Assembly: GCA_012064385.1 (NCBI GenBank)
Contig: QRDG01000137.1
Span: forward strand, 3,192,645-3,256,644
Source: Puccinellia tenuiflora
Lineage: Eukaryota; Streptophyta; Magnoliopsida; Poales; Poaceae
Length of the DNA stretch: 64,000 bases
Reading direction: 5' to 3'
The notes under the pieces were generated by a model that was given only the letters and a program-made list of their open reading frames with translations, was not told the origin of the DNA and did not search any database. Positions 45,637-57,437 of this stretch are shown here, piece after piece (the stretch's first letter is position 1; each line of letters opens with the position of its first letter). Position numbers and translations under genes: made by a program.

Positions 45637-46745
45637 ATGCATATTGCGGCTCGTCCGATCCTACCGCCGCATATGCTCGTACTCATGAGTGAGGATATGA
45701 AGATGCTGCATGAGCGTGTTCTGACACGAGAGCTGGAACTTCTTAAAATGAAAGATACAACACACCCGGTTTTCACGGCCAAGGTGCATAAGGGAATTGT
45801 TGGCTTTTGCGATGAAGTCCCAGCGAATTTGATGTTCCTGCGATTTGATGACATCTTCAAGATGTTTCACCTGAAGCGGCTCCATCGTTCTTTAGTCCGC
45901 CTATTTTGTCTCAGTACGGCCCACCAGCTCTTAAAAGAGAAGATCGGTGGCGTCGCGATAGCAGACCCCTACTACATGATCGAGACCAACTTCAGAACCC
46001 CTGAAGGCTGGCATTTTATGACGAGATACCTCGAAGATATCATGGTGGGGTATAAGTGGAAGGATTACATTCGCCTGCCTTACTTTCCTGAGTAAGTAGT
46101 CATTCGCTACGCCATAATTAAGATGCTTCATTAGATTTCTATCATTCTTTTTCTAACATTCTGTCTAAATTATTTTGCCCAAAGACAAGTACTGCGTTCT
46201 GATCGTTCTTTCCCCACAATATTCCCTAGCCACATATTTGGACTCGGGTAGTGCGAAGCCGAAAGACTACACCAACGTCAGGAGGGCTCTGGATAATGCT
46301 CTAGTTGCCTTCGGTATGACGGGAGGCGTCTTCAAAAGGACCAAAAAGGGCAAAGGAGTCATGCACGCATTCACCCACGTAACGGATTTCCCATGCGTCA
46401 AGCAACCACGAAACAGCAAGAGGGATGCCTACTACGCCATCCATCAGCAGTGGGTTCGTATGGGATGAAGAGCAACTCAAGCTACTAGATCAACTCCAAT
46501 GCTGGGCCCAACAGTTGGCGAGGATCCAAGATAGTGATCTCAGACAGGAATTCTATCGCATCCAGGAGGCGTTTGCGCGAAACATCATACACGTTGTCTG
46601 CACTATTGGAGGCATGTTCTACTACGACGACAATCCACTTGATAATGCGGAGGTAGAAGGGCGCTTAAAAGCACAAGGCGACATCCGGTTGTTCACGACG
46701 AAAGACGGCGTCCGCCCCTTCCCGGCCCCAAAGACCGTCGCCTAG
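45637..46745 (+). pseudogene. CACTA-borne Ulp1-like (C48) cysteine protease
   Basis: Two plus-strand frames (45637-46095 and 46175-46745) follow the TNP1-like gene. The first contains RILPPHMLVLMSEDM-like sequence, VHKGIVGFCDEVPANLMFLR and PYYMIETNFRTPEGWHF. The second contains KDKYCVLIVLSPQYSLATYL, DSGSAKPKDYTNVRRALDNA and PCVKQPRNSKRDAYYAIHQQ. The order W-LV-I-P---L-VYYLDS followed by C-KQP--S-DC-YY is that of the Ulp1-type peptidase domain carried by many plant CACTA elements. Here the catalytic His and Asp are hard to place, and the Cys of the second motif is in FPCVKQP. The gap 46092-46185 is probably an intron with its donor at gagtaagtag. A frame change occurs near 46465. Ulp1 proteins cleave SUMO precursors or conjugates; the benefit to the transposon is not known. 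Confidence 0.6.
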
Positions 46746-47039
46746 TCACAATCCTTCATTATGTTGTCCCGAAGACTGTCGCCTAACTTATGTTCAAACG
46801 GTCGATAAAATTTGTGTTGTAATTAAACTTTCTTTTGTTATGTGATGATCGAACTTGCTACTCGATTACGAGATGTGTAATAATTTGTCTACTTATATCT
46901 ATTTTCAGTTATAATGTGATGTATATATCTTGTCTACTTAATTATATTGTTTTGCAAATTGTATTATAGAATATACGTGTATAAATACCTGAATAAACAC
47001 CTGCATAAATACACCATACATAAAAAAATACAGAAATCA

Positions 47040-47335
47040 TACCCGTGGCGCACAAAAATAAATAACAGTGGCGCAGTTTAGCAGTGGCGCAGGGTGGAGC
47101 GGTGCGCCACGGGTATATTCTATTAGCCATGGCGCACAATAGCACCTGCGCCACGGCTAACTAGTGGTGGCGCACCAGGTCCAGTGCGCCACGGCTAACG
47201 GAATATACCCGTGGCACACCAAGGTGTCTGCGCCACGGGTAATATTTACCCATAGCGTGGCTATCCGTGGCTTAGGGGGCTATTCCACGGCTAAGCTTTT
47301 TCGGTGTGCCATGGGTAAGATTTTTTGTGCTAGTG
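47040..47335. repeat. Subterminal repeats and right terminus of the CACTA element
   Basis: At least nine gtggcgca or tgcgccac motifs in both orientations, many followed by ggctaa or gggta, end at gtgctagtg (47335). These are the expected binding sites of the TNP1-like protein. From 46746 to 47040 there is only AT-rich untranslated sequence. Confidence 0.85.
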
Positions 47336-50030
47336 ATCTATCCATCGATCGTACCAGAAAGAAGTTAGGTTGCCGTCCCCAACAGTGCATTCAGTCACCA
47401 CCAGGAACATTGCTTCTGCGCTGTCAGTTGGTTTGAATTTGAGCCCGGACCATTCCCTAAGTGATCCCACCTTTTCCATCCACTGCCAACAAATACGCCA
47501 AGCATCATTGAGAATCGGTAGGTTATGCAACCCCAATCCACCAAGAGCTTTGGGTTTGCACACTTGCTCCCAGACCACCTTGCAACGCCCACCTCTGGCA
47601 TCGTCAGCCCCTCTCCAAACCAGGCGCATGCAGAATTTGTTCACCGTCTTTAGCACCCACAGGGGAAGGTCGAAAGATAGCATGTGATAGACGGAAATCA
47701 TCATAAGTACTGATGCGATCAGAACCAGATGATACGTGTCAAATGTATCTATAATTTTTGATTGATCCATGCTAGTTTTGTGATGTTGTCACATGTTTCT
47801 ACTATCATATTACATCATTTTTATGCATTTTTCGGACTAACCTGTTGACAAGATGCCTAGTCCCAATTTCCTATTTTTGCTATCTTTTCGTTTCAGAAAC
47901 TTACCACATGAAATATTCTCGGAATGCGCTGAAAATTTACGAGGACTTTTTATTCGCGGAGACGGAGTTTCAGTCCAGAGGGCAGCCCTGGGGGCCACCC
48001 ACAGGGCAGGGACGACCCCCAGCCGCGGCCTGCCCTAGGGCGGTGGGTGGGACCCGCCCCTGTTCCTGGTGGGTCCCCTCGGCCCCCTCCGACGCCTATA
48101 AAATCAGATTAATCCCAAAAACATCGAGGTGGCCATTATTTTCCAGAGAAGTCACCCCGAGGCGCCGCCACCATAAACCCTAGTTCGGGGGTGATTCTGA
48201 AGCTGATCCCGGCACCCTGCCGGAGGGGAGATCGATCCCGGAGGGCTCTTCATCGCCATGTCTTCCTCCGGGATGATTTGTGAGTAGTCCCACCTTGGAC
48301 TACGGGTCCATGGCAGTAGCTAGATGGTAGTCTCTCTCCCTTGTGCTTCATGTATTATGATCTTGTGAGCTGCCTAACATGATCAAGATCGATTATTGTA
48401 ATGCTATGTGATGTGTTTGCTAGGATCTGATGGATTATGAAGTTATGATAAGATTGTGCATGATTCTTATATGTTGATTTATGTTCTTGCATGCTCTCCG
48501 ATGTGCGTAGTTACTTTGGCCAAGTGATTGTGTGTATCTCCAAGAGGGAGTATTTATGCTAGGTAGTGGGTTCATGCCCCCTTTTGTTCCTGGGCACGAG
48601 TGACAGAAACGTCTAAGGGCGAGAGTGTGCTATTCCTACTAAGGGTAAAATAGCGGTGTTAATGTCTCTTTTGATATTAGTATTGCTTACTTCATGCGCT
48701 TTACTTAATGCAAATGTCTGTTGCTTGCAACTTAATACCGTTGGGTGACAGGCTGGATAGCGATCCCACGGTGGACTTTTTAGACAAAGATGCAGTTGGA
48801 CTCAACGCTCTTTGTTCATTGTCGTGATGCCTACATAAATATTATCATGTTCTCTATGTCATAGCTAGATTAAGTTTGTGTTATAATCTTGTCAATTGCC
48901 TAGCTGTAATTTGTTTACCCATCATATAGTGTTTTACTTACTTGAGAGACTCCACTAGTGAACCCAGGGCCCCCGGCCCATCTTTTTACATTGATTGCAA
49001 CCTTTATTCATCACTTTTCATCATCATTACTCCTCTGGTCCACTTTCATATTTTCATCTATTTCACTATACAATTAACCGCTTTGTTTTCTGCGAGACCG
49101 GAAAGATTGACAACCTTTCCGCCGTTGGGGGCAAAGTAATTGGTTGAGTGTGTGCAGGTCCACGTCTGTTGAAGATTAAGCGCCAGAGATCTTCGACATT
49201 CACTTTGTTGTTGATTTCAAAGTCCTTCTAGTTCGATAAATCTCGGTTTGTTAACGAGGGAAAACTGCTACTTACTACTTCCACGCCTTCGCTTGGGGCA
49301 CAACCCAACGCTACCATCACCGATCATCACCAGACGCCCCCCATCAGTGAGCATTGTTGTGCGCCATGTTACCAGGCGGCGGGCCAGTTCGTCAATCAGC
49401 AGCTGCCAATCCAATTTGCGCAGAGATTTTGGGGATAGAGGTAAGCCCAGGTATTTACATGGGAATTTCACAATTTGACACGGGAAGGCCGGCAGGATTT
49501 CCTATATGGCCACCTCCTCGCATCTGATGGGATAGATTGCACTTTTTGCCATATTTGTCACCGAATGAGAAGTCTGTCCAAATCATCCCAGGAGTTCGCG
49601 AGCCGCCACCAATTCCTCTTCAATAGGTCTGATGAACAAGGCTACATTGTCTGCATAAATCGATACTTGATGCCTGATTCCCCATCTGTGCAAAGTTTCA
49701 AAGATACCCGCCTCTACCTGCAAAGTTTCAAAGATTCAAAGTTGTCAGTACATCCATAATTAAGATGAAGAATTGTGGCGATGCTGGGTCTCCTTGACGT
49801 AGCCCACGGGCATGGAAGATCTGATCCCCAGGAAAACCATTAACTAGAATTCTTGTGTTCGCCGTTGATAGTGTCAGGACCACCCAGGAATAGAACTTTG
49901 GGCCAAAGCCGCGACGTTGGAGAACTTCCAGGAGGAATGGCCATGACAGTGAGTCAATTGTCCTCATGATGTCCAGCTTCAGGAACAGGGCTGGCGTTCG
50001 TCGTTGATGGCGTTCGTCGTTGATATTGTA
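47336..50030 (-). mobile_element. LINE, minus strand, missing both ends and split by a solo LTR
   Basis: LINE polymerase coding sequence occupies 50030-49335 and 47729-47336 on the minus strand. The join across the solo LTR is exact at its 5-bp duplication. The left side is cut by the CACTA terminus at 47335; the expected LINE 3' half is not found on the other side of the CACTA. The right side stops inside the polymerase, about 280 bases upstream of the IPO9 start codon. Confidence 0.8.
47336..50030 (-). pseudogene. LINE reverse transcriptase remnant
   Basis: Read on the minus strand, the motifs come in the proper order: FLKLDIMRTIDSLSWPFLLE, ILVNGFPGDQIFHARGLRQG, DPASPQFFILIMDVL, a catalytic box read as YADN (49657-49646, the second Asp of YADD replaced by Asn), FPCKYLGLPLSPKSLRKLDW, LARRLVTWRTTMLTDGGRLV, the solo LTR, then LIASVLMMISVYHMLSFDLP and GGLGLHNLPILNDAWRICWQ. 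Frame breaks occur between 49728 and 49471. It differs in sequence from the LINE at 3890-5830 and so belongs to another family. It encodes no functional polymerase, since the metal-binding Asp and both ends are lost. Confidence 0.8.
47730..49329. mobile_element. Solo LTR of a gypsy retrotransposon, 1,600 bases
   Basis: Starts tgatacgtgtcaaatgtatc, ends accgatcatca, and is flanked by ccaga (47725-47729 and 49330-49334). The interior has the typical order of a long Triticeae gypsy LTR: GC-rich block, cctataaaatcag TATA-like box (48092), ccctagttcggggg, a monotone AT-rich tail and cgcttggggca. No internal region is present, so it arose by LTR-LTR recombination. Confidence 0.92.
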
Positions 50031-50305
50031 TTTTAAATTTAGACTTGAAATTTTATGACACATTAGATATAAGTATTGTCTATGTCCAAACTTTTTCTCA
50101 GATTATTTTAAAATATTTTAGGTGGTCAACTGAAATCGATACACCTGATGCAACAATTGCTTGCTTGCATAGCATATGTCCTATGCACTCTGAGGTCTTA
50201 CGTGGCCCCCACCATTTCCCTCCCACCACCTCACCGCGCGATCCCGTTCAAACCCAAAATCCGATTCCCCCAACACGACACCATCCCATCATCGGTGGAT
50301 CTGAA
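50031..50305 (+). promoter_or_regulatory. Upstream region of the IPO9 gene
   Basis: About 275 bases between the LINE and the IPO9 start codon. The first 140 bases are AT-rich and the last 100 are C-rich, like a grass 5' leader. No clear TATA box. The original promoter further upstream has been pushed away by the LINE/CACTA block. Confidence 0.4.
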
Positions 50306-50445
50306 ATGGCGGGCGCGGAGGACGGGGACCAGCGGTGGCTGGTGGACTGCCTGACGGCCACCCTCGACACCGCTCGCGACGTCTGCGCCTTCGCTGAGGA
50401 GTCGCTCTGCCAGGCCTTGATATGTCCATTTTGCATCACTATTTT

Positions 50446-51345
50446 TGATGAGGACATCCCTGCTATAGATGCAACCGCCACTACTACACCACCTACATTA
50501 CAAGGACCTATGACTAGAGCTCGTGCACGTCAACTTAATCAACAGGTACTTTCGTTCTTACAAGCTACTCCTAATATTCATGAGAATATGATGCTGCCTA
50601 AATCAAATGTGTTTGTCTCTCTTAGGAATGATGGACCAAGCATGGACGCGAGGAATAAGTTATGGAGCCTTGTACGTCAATAGAGATGGTAGCAGGAGTG
50701 CACATGAGGAAGGAGATGACGCTGCCAATGGAGACTATGATGATTGAGGACTTGGACGAAATATTCATGCCTATACTTCATATTTTCATCCATAGTCACA
50801 TATGATGCTGCGCCACCTTTATTTATGGGCCAGGGCCCATGTAATTTCGTATCAGACTTAATAGTGTGTTTTTAGAGTCCGTATTGAGGGAGGAAAGTCC
50901 ACCTAGGGTTGGATTCGGCCACCACCTCTTGGCTGGCCGAAACCCCTTCCTTTCCTCCTTATATACCCCCCTTAGGTCATCGTTTAGACTCGGATTTTGT
51001 TTAGTTAAAAGTTAGCCAACTGCTGCAAGCTTCGTGTACTCGGTTTGTGTCCAACGACCAGATCAAGACCGCTTACGGAATCCCGCCTTTTCAATAAAGC
51101 TCATACTTCATCCGCAATTTCGTTATTGCATCTTTGGTTCTTACTTGTTTCTCGATCGCAGGTAGAACTAAACCGATTGGTCAGGCTGATCATGCTGCTG
51201 CAGGATCGGTAACTCCCGGAGATTGGTTTAGCGATTGTATTGGCGCTGCGTACTAGTACGTGGAAGTCGGATCGCCAAGGTCGAACTCCACCAGAATCGA
51301 TGTATCTCTATCTCATCGAGAGATCGGACTACCTTAGCCATATCA
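50446..51345 (+). repeat. 5' LTR of the gypsy element
   Basis: Ends gccatatca just before ag and the tggtatcaga primer-binding site. It contains the same coding-like stretch (DIPAIDATATTTPPTLQGPM) that in the 3' LTR forms the end of the polyprotein. Probable promoter cttatatacccc at 50961 and AATAAAG at 51094. Confidence 0.92.
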
Positions 51346-52489
51346 AGTGGTATCAGATTTCAGGTTGATTGGTGAGATTTACAGTTTTACTAGTATAGAT
51401 TGCATCTGTTTCTTCATACCTACAGTCCATGAAAAAGCCAAAAAAATATTAGGGTTAGATCATTCCATCCTAGAACCAGTCCGGGGCTGTTGCATAATCT
51501 TTTCAGTGTATTGCTTTGTTGAATCTTCGTCTGCATCGTTGTGTTAAAGTGCTGGTCGTAGAGCCTAGTTTCCTTTAGAGTTTCGAGTTCGGATCACATC
51601 TAGTCACCACCGCAGATCTCCATCGCCTTCTTACCACCAAGCCTTCCGCCGCCACCATCCACTTCACCATCGCCTCCACATCCAATACCCTCTCTGAGTT
51701 GTGGTAGAAGTCGAATCCCACCACGACACGGAATAGGCAAGATCCCACCCGTCTTTGTCTTGTCTTCTATTCTTTCCGTCTGGTCTGAGTATCGGGTAGA
51801 GTTCGTCTCGGTTCCTTCTTGCTCGCGTAGCAAAAAAAAATCAAAAACAAATTTCGCACGCTTTTCAAAGTCTGGCACGCTTTGCAGAGCACTAAAAAAA
51901 TTTCAAGCCTATCCTCATTTTTCAATCCGGGGATTATTTGAGATAGGTTCCATTATAGTGACATTTTCGTGATTTCTGACGTTCTCAGCGCGTCGCACGT
52001 TTTACAGAGCAAAAAAAAAACCTGCTCTCGTGCTTTGTGCTGTGGGTACCTCTTCCTCTCATACCTGATAGTTTTCTGTGATCTTCACTTACATCTAGTT
52101 GTTGCGAGCTTTACTCGAGTTGCTTATTGTGCCGCGTCGTGACTTCGTTGGTGTTTCGGCTCGCGTCTCTAGTATGGTCTAGCCTAGGACCAGCACGGTA
52201 CCGTCGTTGAGCGTTGTTTCAACTTGCACTCCTGTTTTGATTATTGCTATACCATATATAAAGCCGTCCTAAAGCTCCACAGATTTCTCCTACGTGCTTT
52301 GTACCTCGCCTGGTGATCGCTTTGTCCAATCTTCGGAGTGCTGATCTTTGTGGTCGCCGTGACGCCCTCCTGCTTGGTAAGGAATTTGTAAGAGCCTTGT
52401 ATTTTGCCTCACGGATTGCGTGTCTCCCACCACTTCCTAGTAGTTCATAGGAACATATTCTTCTCTTTGTTTCTTGTTTTCTACTAATC
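51346..52489 (+). other. Untranslated leader of the gypsy element
   Basis: About 1.1 kb between the primer-binding site (51348-51357, tggtatcaga, complementary to initiator tRNA-Met) and the gag start. No frame of note. Confidence 0.7.
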
Positions 52490-54371
52490 ATGTCAGGGGA
52501 CGAGAAGACCGAGATGACCAACAAGGAGCTGCAGGAGCACTTTGAGAAGATGGTTACGGACCATGCTTTGGACACTGAGGAACGAATTCGTGGTGCTATG
52601 GACAAGATTGATGGTTTGGAGGGTACCGTCAACGCCAAGTTCGACGACGTCAACACCACCTTGGCTGAATTGTCCGGCAAGTTTGATCGCTTGTTGGGAC
52701 AGTTGCAGCCACCCCGCATACCGCCTCCCGTGGTGCAAGGCGCCGCAGTTCCACGGGCAGGTCGTGTACCTCTCCAGGACCCTCAAGCTTCGGCAGCATC
52801 TGCTGCTGGCCATGTCGTCAATCCCGTCGAGCATGGTGATGGATATGCAGCGGACGCCGAATATCTACCGGGTCGTCCACATGTACATCCACGCAACCTT
52901 GCACACCGGCAGCAAGCGCAGGTATGCGAAGACGACCATGTTGCTAAACTGAAATTAGTTATTCCACCTTTTGAGGGTCGCTATAATCCTGATACTTATC
53001 TTACATGGGAACTAGAAGTAGAACAACGTTTTGCATGTTACAGTATCCCGAGAATAGACGTGTTTGTGCCGCCACTTGTGAATTTACTGGCTTTGCTTCT
53101 GTTTGGTGGTCTGAACATTGTCGTCTTTATCATGATAATATTCCTACTACTTGGGCTGCTTTAAAAGATGCTATGCGTACTCGTTTTGTACCTCCTTATT
53201 ATCACCGTGAAATGTTACAAAAACTCACCCGTTTACAACAAGGTAAAAAATCTGTAGAAGAGTATTATCAAGAATTGCAAACAGGTTTGATTCGTTGTGG
53301 TATTATTGAGGATAGTGAATCTATGTTTGCACGCTTTTTGGGTGGGTTGAATAGGGAGATTCAAACAATTCTTGAATATAAGGAGTACAATACTGTCACC
53401 CGTTTATTTCATCTTGCTTGCAAAGCTGAACGTGAAGTGCAGGATCGTCAACCGTGGACAAGGCCTAATTTTTCTGTAGGTCGTACGCTTCGTGGACGCC
53501 ACGCCAACCGGATGCCAGTTCCCGTGGTTCTGCACCTCCTCCTTCGACCAACAAGTCCAGCATGCCACCATCACGCACACCGGCACCGAGTCCTCCATCA
53601 ACATCTAATGGGCCAGCTCGGAGTTCGGTGTCCACGGGAAGAACAAGGGATGTGCAATGCCGCCGTTGTTGGGGTTATGGTCACATCGAGAGAGAGTGCA
53701 AGACACAGCGTGTGATGATCATGCGCGAAGATGGAGAGTATGATTCTGCAAGTGATTATGATGAAGAGACTCTCGCGCTTATTTCTGCACAACACGAGGA
53801 TAATGAAGATTCTGAGCAGGACATAGAGGTCATGGGCACTGAGGATGCTGATAATTATAGGAGCTTGGTTGCACATCGCGCTTTGAGTGTGCAGCTAAGC
53901 CAAGAACAAAATCAGCGCCACAACTTGTTTCACACGCACGGAGTTGTGAAGGACCGTGCTATTCGAATCATCATCGATGGTGGAAGCTGCAATAATTTAG
54001 CAAGCATTGAGATGGTGGAGAAGCTTTCTCTACCTACAAGGCAGCACCCCCACCCATACCACATTCAATGGTTAGACATCACAGGTAGACTAAAGGTAAC
54101 ACGAACTACACGTGTGCATTTTAATATTGGGACATATTCTGATTTTGTAGATTGTGATGTTGTGCCCATGCAAGCTTGTTCATTGTTACTTGGTAGACCA
54201 TGGCAATATGATAAAGAATCTGTGCATAATGGTATAACTAATCATTACACTCTTATGCATGACGGAAACAAAATTTGTCTTAAACCTATGACTCCTGAAC
54301 ATATTTTGAAAGATGATCTTGCTAGAGCTAGTAGAGCAAAAAATCTGGAGAAACAAAAGAGTGAAAACTAG
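52490..54371 (+). pseudogene. gag and protease of the gypsy element, frameshifted
   Basis: ATG at 52490 opens an acidic coiled-coil N-terminus (MSGDEKTEMTNKELQEHFEK). After a frame change near 53010 comes the gag core (FASVWWSEHCRLYHDNIPTT with W-ALK-AMR-RF-P-YY). After a second frame change near 53550 comes a CCHC zinc knuckle (CRRCWGYGHIEREC) and the aspartic protease, with IIIDGGSCNNLAS and later LLLGRPWQYDKESVHNGITN. The DGG form of the protease triad is normal for this group. A stop at 54369-54371 separates it from the polymerase. Gag would build the particle and the protease would process the polyprotein; neither can be made from this copy. Confidence 0.85.
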
Positions 54372-54386
54372 ATTGTTGCTAATGAA

Positions 54387-57300
54387 GTGATGCCACATAA
54401 GAATACTACTAAATATGGTTCCAAATTACCTAATGAAATTCGTTTGAAGCATCCAACTTTACTTGCTACCAAATCTGATATTTCTGACTTGGATGTGAAT
54501 ACTTCTGTTTGTTATGCAATCATATGCAAAGAGGTCCTGTTTTCTTTTGAGGATATGCCTTCCTCTTTGCCACCCGTTGTTGCTAACATTTTGCAGGAGT
54601 ATGCGGACGTCTTTCCCAAGGAGATGCCACCGGGGCTGCCACCCATTCGAGGAATAGAGCACCAAATTGATCTCATACCGGGTGCTTCACTTCCTAACCA
54701 TGCAGCCTACCGTACCAACCCCGAGGAGACGAAAGAGGTTGAGCGGCAAATTCAGGAACTACTCGATAAAGGTTATGTTCGTGAATCTCTTAGTCCATGT
54801 GTTGTTCCTATTATTTTGGTACCTAAGAAAGATGGTTCTTCTCGCATGTGTACTGATTGTAGGGCTATTAATAATATTACAATTCATTATAGACACCCTA
54901 TACCACGTTTGGATGATATGCTTGATGAATTGAGTGGCTCTACCATGTTCTCTAAAGTTGATTTACGTAGTGGTTACCACCAAATTTGTATGAAATTAGG
55001 AGATGAATGGAAAACAGCATTCAAAACAAAATTTGGCCTCTATGAGTGGTTAGTGATGCCGTTTGGTTTAACTAATGCTCCTAGTATGTTCATGAGATTA
55101 ATGCATGAAGTTTTGCGTGCTTTCATTGGACGTTTTGTGGTGGTCTACTTTGATGATATATTGATTTACAGCAAATCTTTAGAGGATCATGTGGCTCATT
55201 TGCGTGCTGTTTTTGATGCTTTGCGTGCTGCATGTTCTTGGCTATGTTGTTACCACGCAGGGCATTGAAGTGGATCCCGCAAAGATTGAGGCGATTTCGA
55301 GTTGGCCGACTCTGCTAACGGTCACCCAAGTGAGGAGTTTCCTTGGCCTCGCTGGGTTCTACCGGCGTTTTGTCAAAGACTTTGGGTCTATTGCAGCGCC
55401 GCTAAATGAGCTTACAAAGAAGGACGTGCCCTTTGTTTGGGGCGATGCACAACAGGAGGCTTTCATGCTATTGAAAGATAAGTTAACACATGCTCCTTTG
55501 CTCCAACTTCCTGATTTTAATAAGACTTTTGAGCTTTAATGTGATGCTAGTGGAATTGGGTTGGGAGGTGTGTTATTACAAGATGGAAAACCTATTGCAT
55601 ATTTTAGTGAAAAATCGAGTGGGCCTAGTCTGAACTATTCAACTTATGATAAGGAATTATACGCTCTTGTTCGGACTTTAGAAACTTGGCAACATTATTT
55701 ATGGCCTAAAGAATTTGTTATACATTCTGATCATGAATCTTTGAAGCATATTCGTAGTCAAGCAAAACTGAATCGTCGTCATGCTAAGTGGGTTGAATTT
55801 ATTGAGTCTTTTCCTTATGTTATTAAACACAAAAAGGGTAAAGGCAATGTTATTGTTGATGCTTTATCTCGACGCTATACTATGTTATCTCAGCTTGACT
55901 TTAAAATATTTGGATTGGAAACCATTAAAGCACAATATATACATGATGTAGATTTTAAAGATGTATTGCAGAATTGTAAAGAAGGGAGAACTTGGAACAA
56001 ATTCGTCCTTAATGATGGATTTGTGTTCCGTGCTAACAAACTTTGTGTCCCAGATAGTTCCGTTCGTCTTTTGTTGATTCAGGAGGCGCATGGAGGAGGA
56101 TTGATGGGTCATTTTGGTGTGAAGAAGACGGAGGACATCCTTGCTGCACACTTCTTTTGGCCACGAATGCGTAGGGACGTGGAGAGATATATTGGCCGCT
56201 GCACTACTTGTCAAAAAGCTAAGTCACATCTTAATCCGCATGGTTTATATATGCCTCTTCCTGTTCCTAGTGTGCCTTGGGAGGATATTTCTATGGACTT
56301 TGTTTTAGGATTGCCACGCACACAGAAGGGGAGGGATAGTATTTTTTTTTTGTTGTGGATAGATTTTTGAAAATGGCACATTTTATTCCCCGTCACAAAA
56401 CTGATGATGCTACACATATTGCTGATTTGTTCTTTCGTGAAATTGTTCGTTTGCATGGTGTGCCAAATACTATAGTTTCAGATCGTGACAATAAGTTTCT
56501 TAGCCATTTTTGGAGATTCTTATGGGCAAAGTTGGGAACTAAGTTGTTGTTTAGTACTACATGTCATCCCCAAACTGATGGACAAACTGAAGTGATTAAT
56601 AGAACTTTGTCTACTATGTTAAGGGCTGTTTTAAAATAGAATTTAAAAAAGTGGGAAGAATGCTTGCCTCATATCGAATTTGCTTATAATCGTTCCATGC
56701 ATCCTACTACTAAAATGTGTCCTTTTGAGGTTGTGTATGGTTTTGTTCCTTGTGCACCTATTGATTTATTGCCTCTTCCATCATCGGTGCCAAATGATCT
56801 AGATGCTACACAACGTGCTGATTTGGTGTTAAAGTTGCATGCCACTGTTAAAGAAAATATTGAACGCATGAATGCAAAATATAAAATGTATGGGGATAGG
56901 GGGAGAAAGAAAATTGTGTTTGAACCTGGAGATCTTGTTTGGTTACATTTGCGCAAAGATCGTTTTCCTGATTTGCGCAAGTCCAAGTTAATGCCACGAG
57001 CTGATGGTCCTTTTAAGGTGTTAGAGAAAATAAATGATAATGCATATAAACTTGAGTTGCCTGCAGATTTTGGGGTTAGTCCCGCATTTAACATTGCAGA
57101 TTTGAAGCCATACTTGGGAGAGAATGATGAGATGGCGTCGAGGACGACTTCAATTCAAGAAGGGGAGGATGATGAGGACATCCCTGCTATAGATGCAACC
57201 GCCACTACTACACCACCTACATTACAAGGACCTATGACTAGAGCTCGTGCACGTCAACTTAATCAACATGTACTTTCGTTCTTACAAGCTACTCCTAATA

Positions 57301-57437
57301 TTCATGAGAATATGATGCTGCCTAAATCAAATGTGTTTGTCTCTCTTAGGAATGATGGACCAAGCATGGACGCGAGGGACAAGTTATGGAGCATGTACGT
57401 CAATGGAGATGGCAGCAGGAGTTCACATGAGGAATGA
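54387..57437 (+). pseudogene. pol of the gypsy element (RT, RNase H, integrase), C-terminus in the 3' LTR
   Basis: Reverse transcriptase: ADVFPKEMPPGLPPIRGIEH, MCTDCRAINNITIHYRHPIP, FSKVDLRSGYHQICMKLGDE and the active site VVYFDDILIYS. A deletion of about 45 bases near 55245 shifts the frame. RNase H starts after a nonsense TAA (55537) and has IHSDHESLKHI and HKKGKGNVIVDALSRRY. Integrase has CTTCQKAKSH, the Asp in ISMDFVLGLP, SDRDNKFLSHFW and HPQTDGQTEV, and is broken by a T-run frameshift near 56345 and TAG at 56637. The C-terminal frame (56664-57437) runs past the polypurine tract and 89 codons into the 3' LTR (QGPMTRARARQLNQ). Such LTR-encoded C-termini are known in CRM-type centromeric chromoviruses, so a CRM-like family is possible. 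Confidence 0.85.

Larger units (their letters stand above)
35218..47335 (+). mobile_element. CACTA (En/Spm) transposon, left end missing
   Basis: The right end is ttgtgctagtg at 47325-47335, i.e. CACTAGCACAA on the minus strand, preceded by subterminal gtggcgca/tgcgccac repeats (47040-47300). The interior holds tnp2 (35240-38285), a TNP1-like gene (39764-45206) and a Ulp1-like gene (45637-46745), all plus strand. No matching CACTAG end exists before 35240; the transposase starts right after the LTR remnant, so the left end was deleted or lost in assembly. Confidence 0.85.

Noticed and set aside
52219..52719. 166-codon minus-strand frame opposite the gag start
   Set aside because: Shadow of the gag coding strand; no motif.
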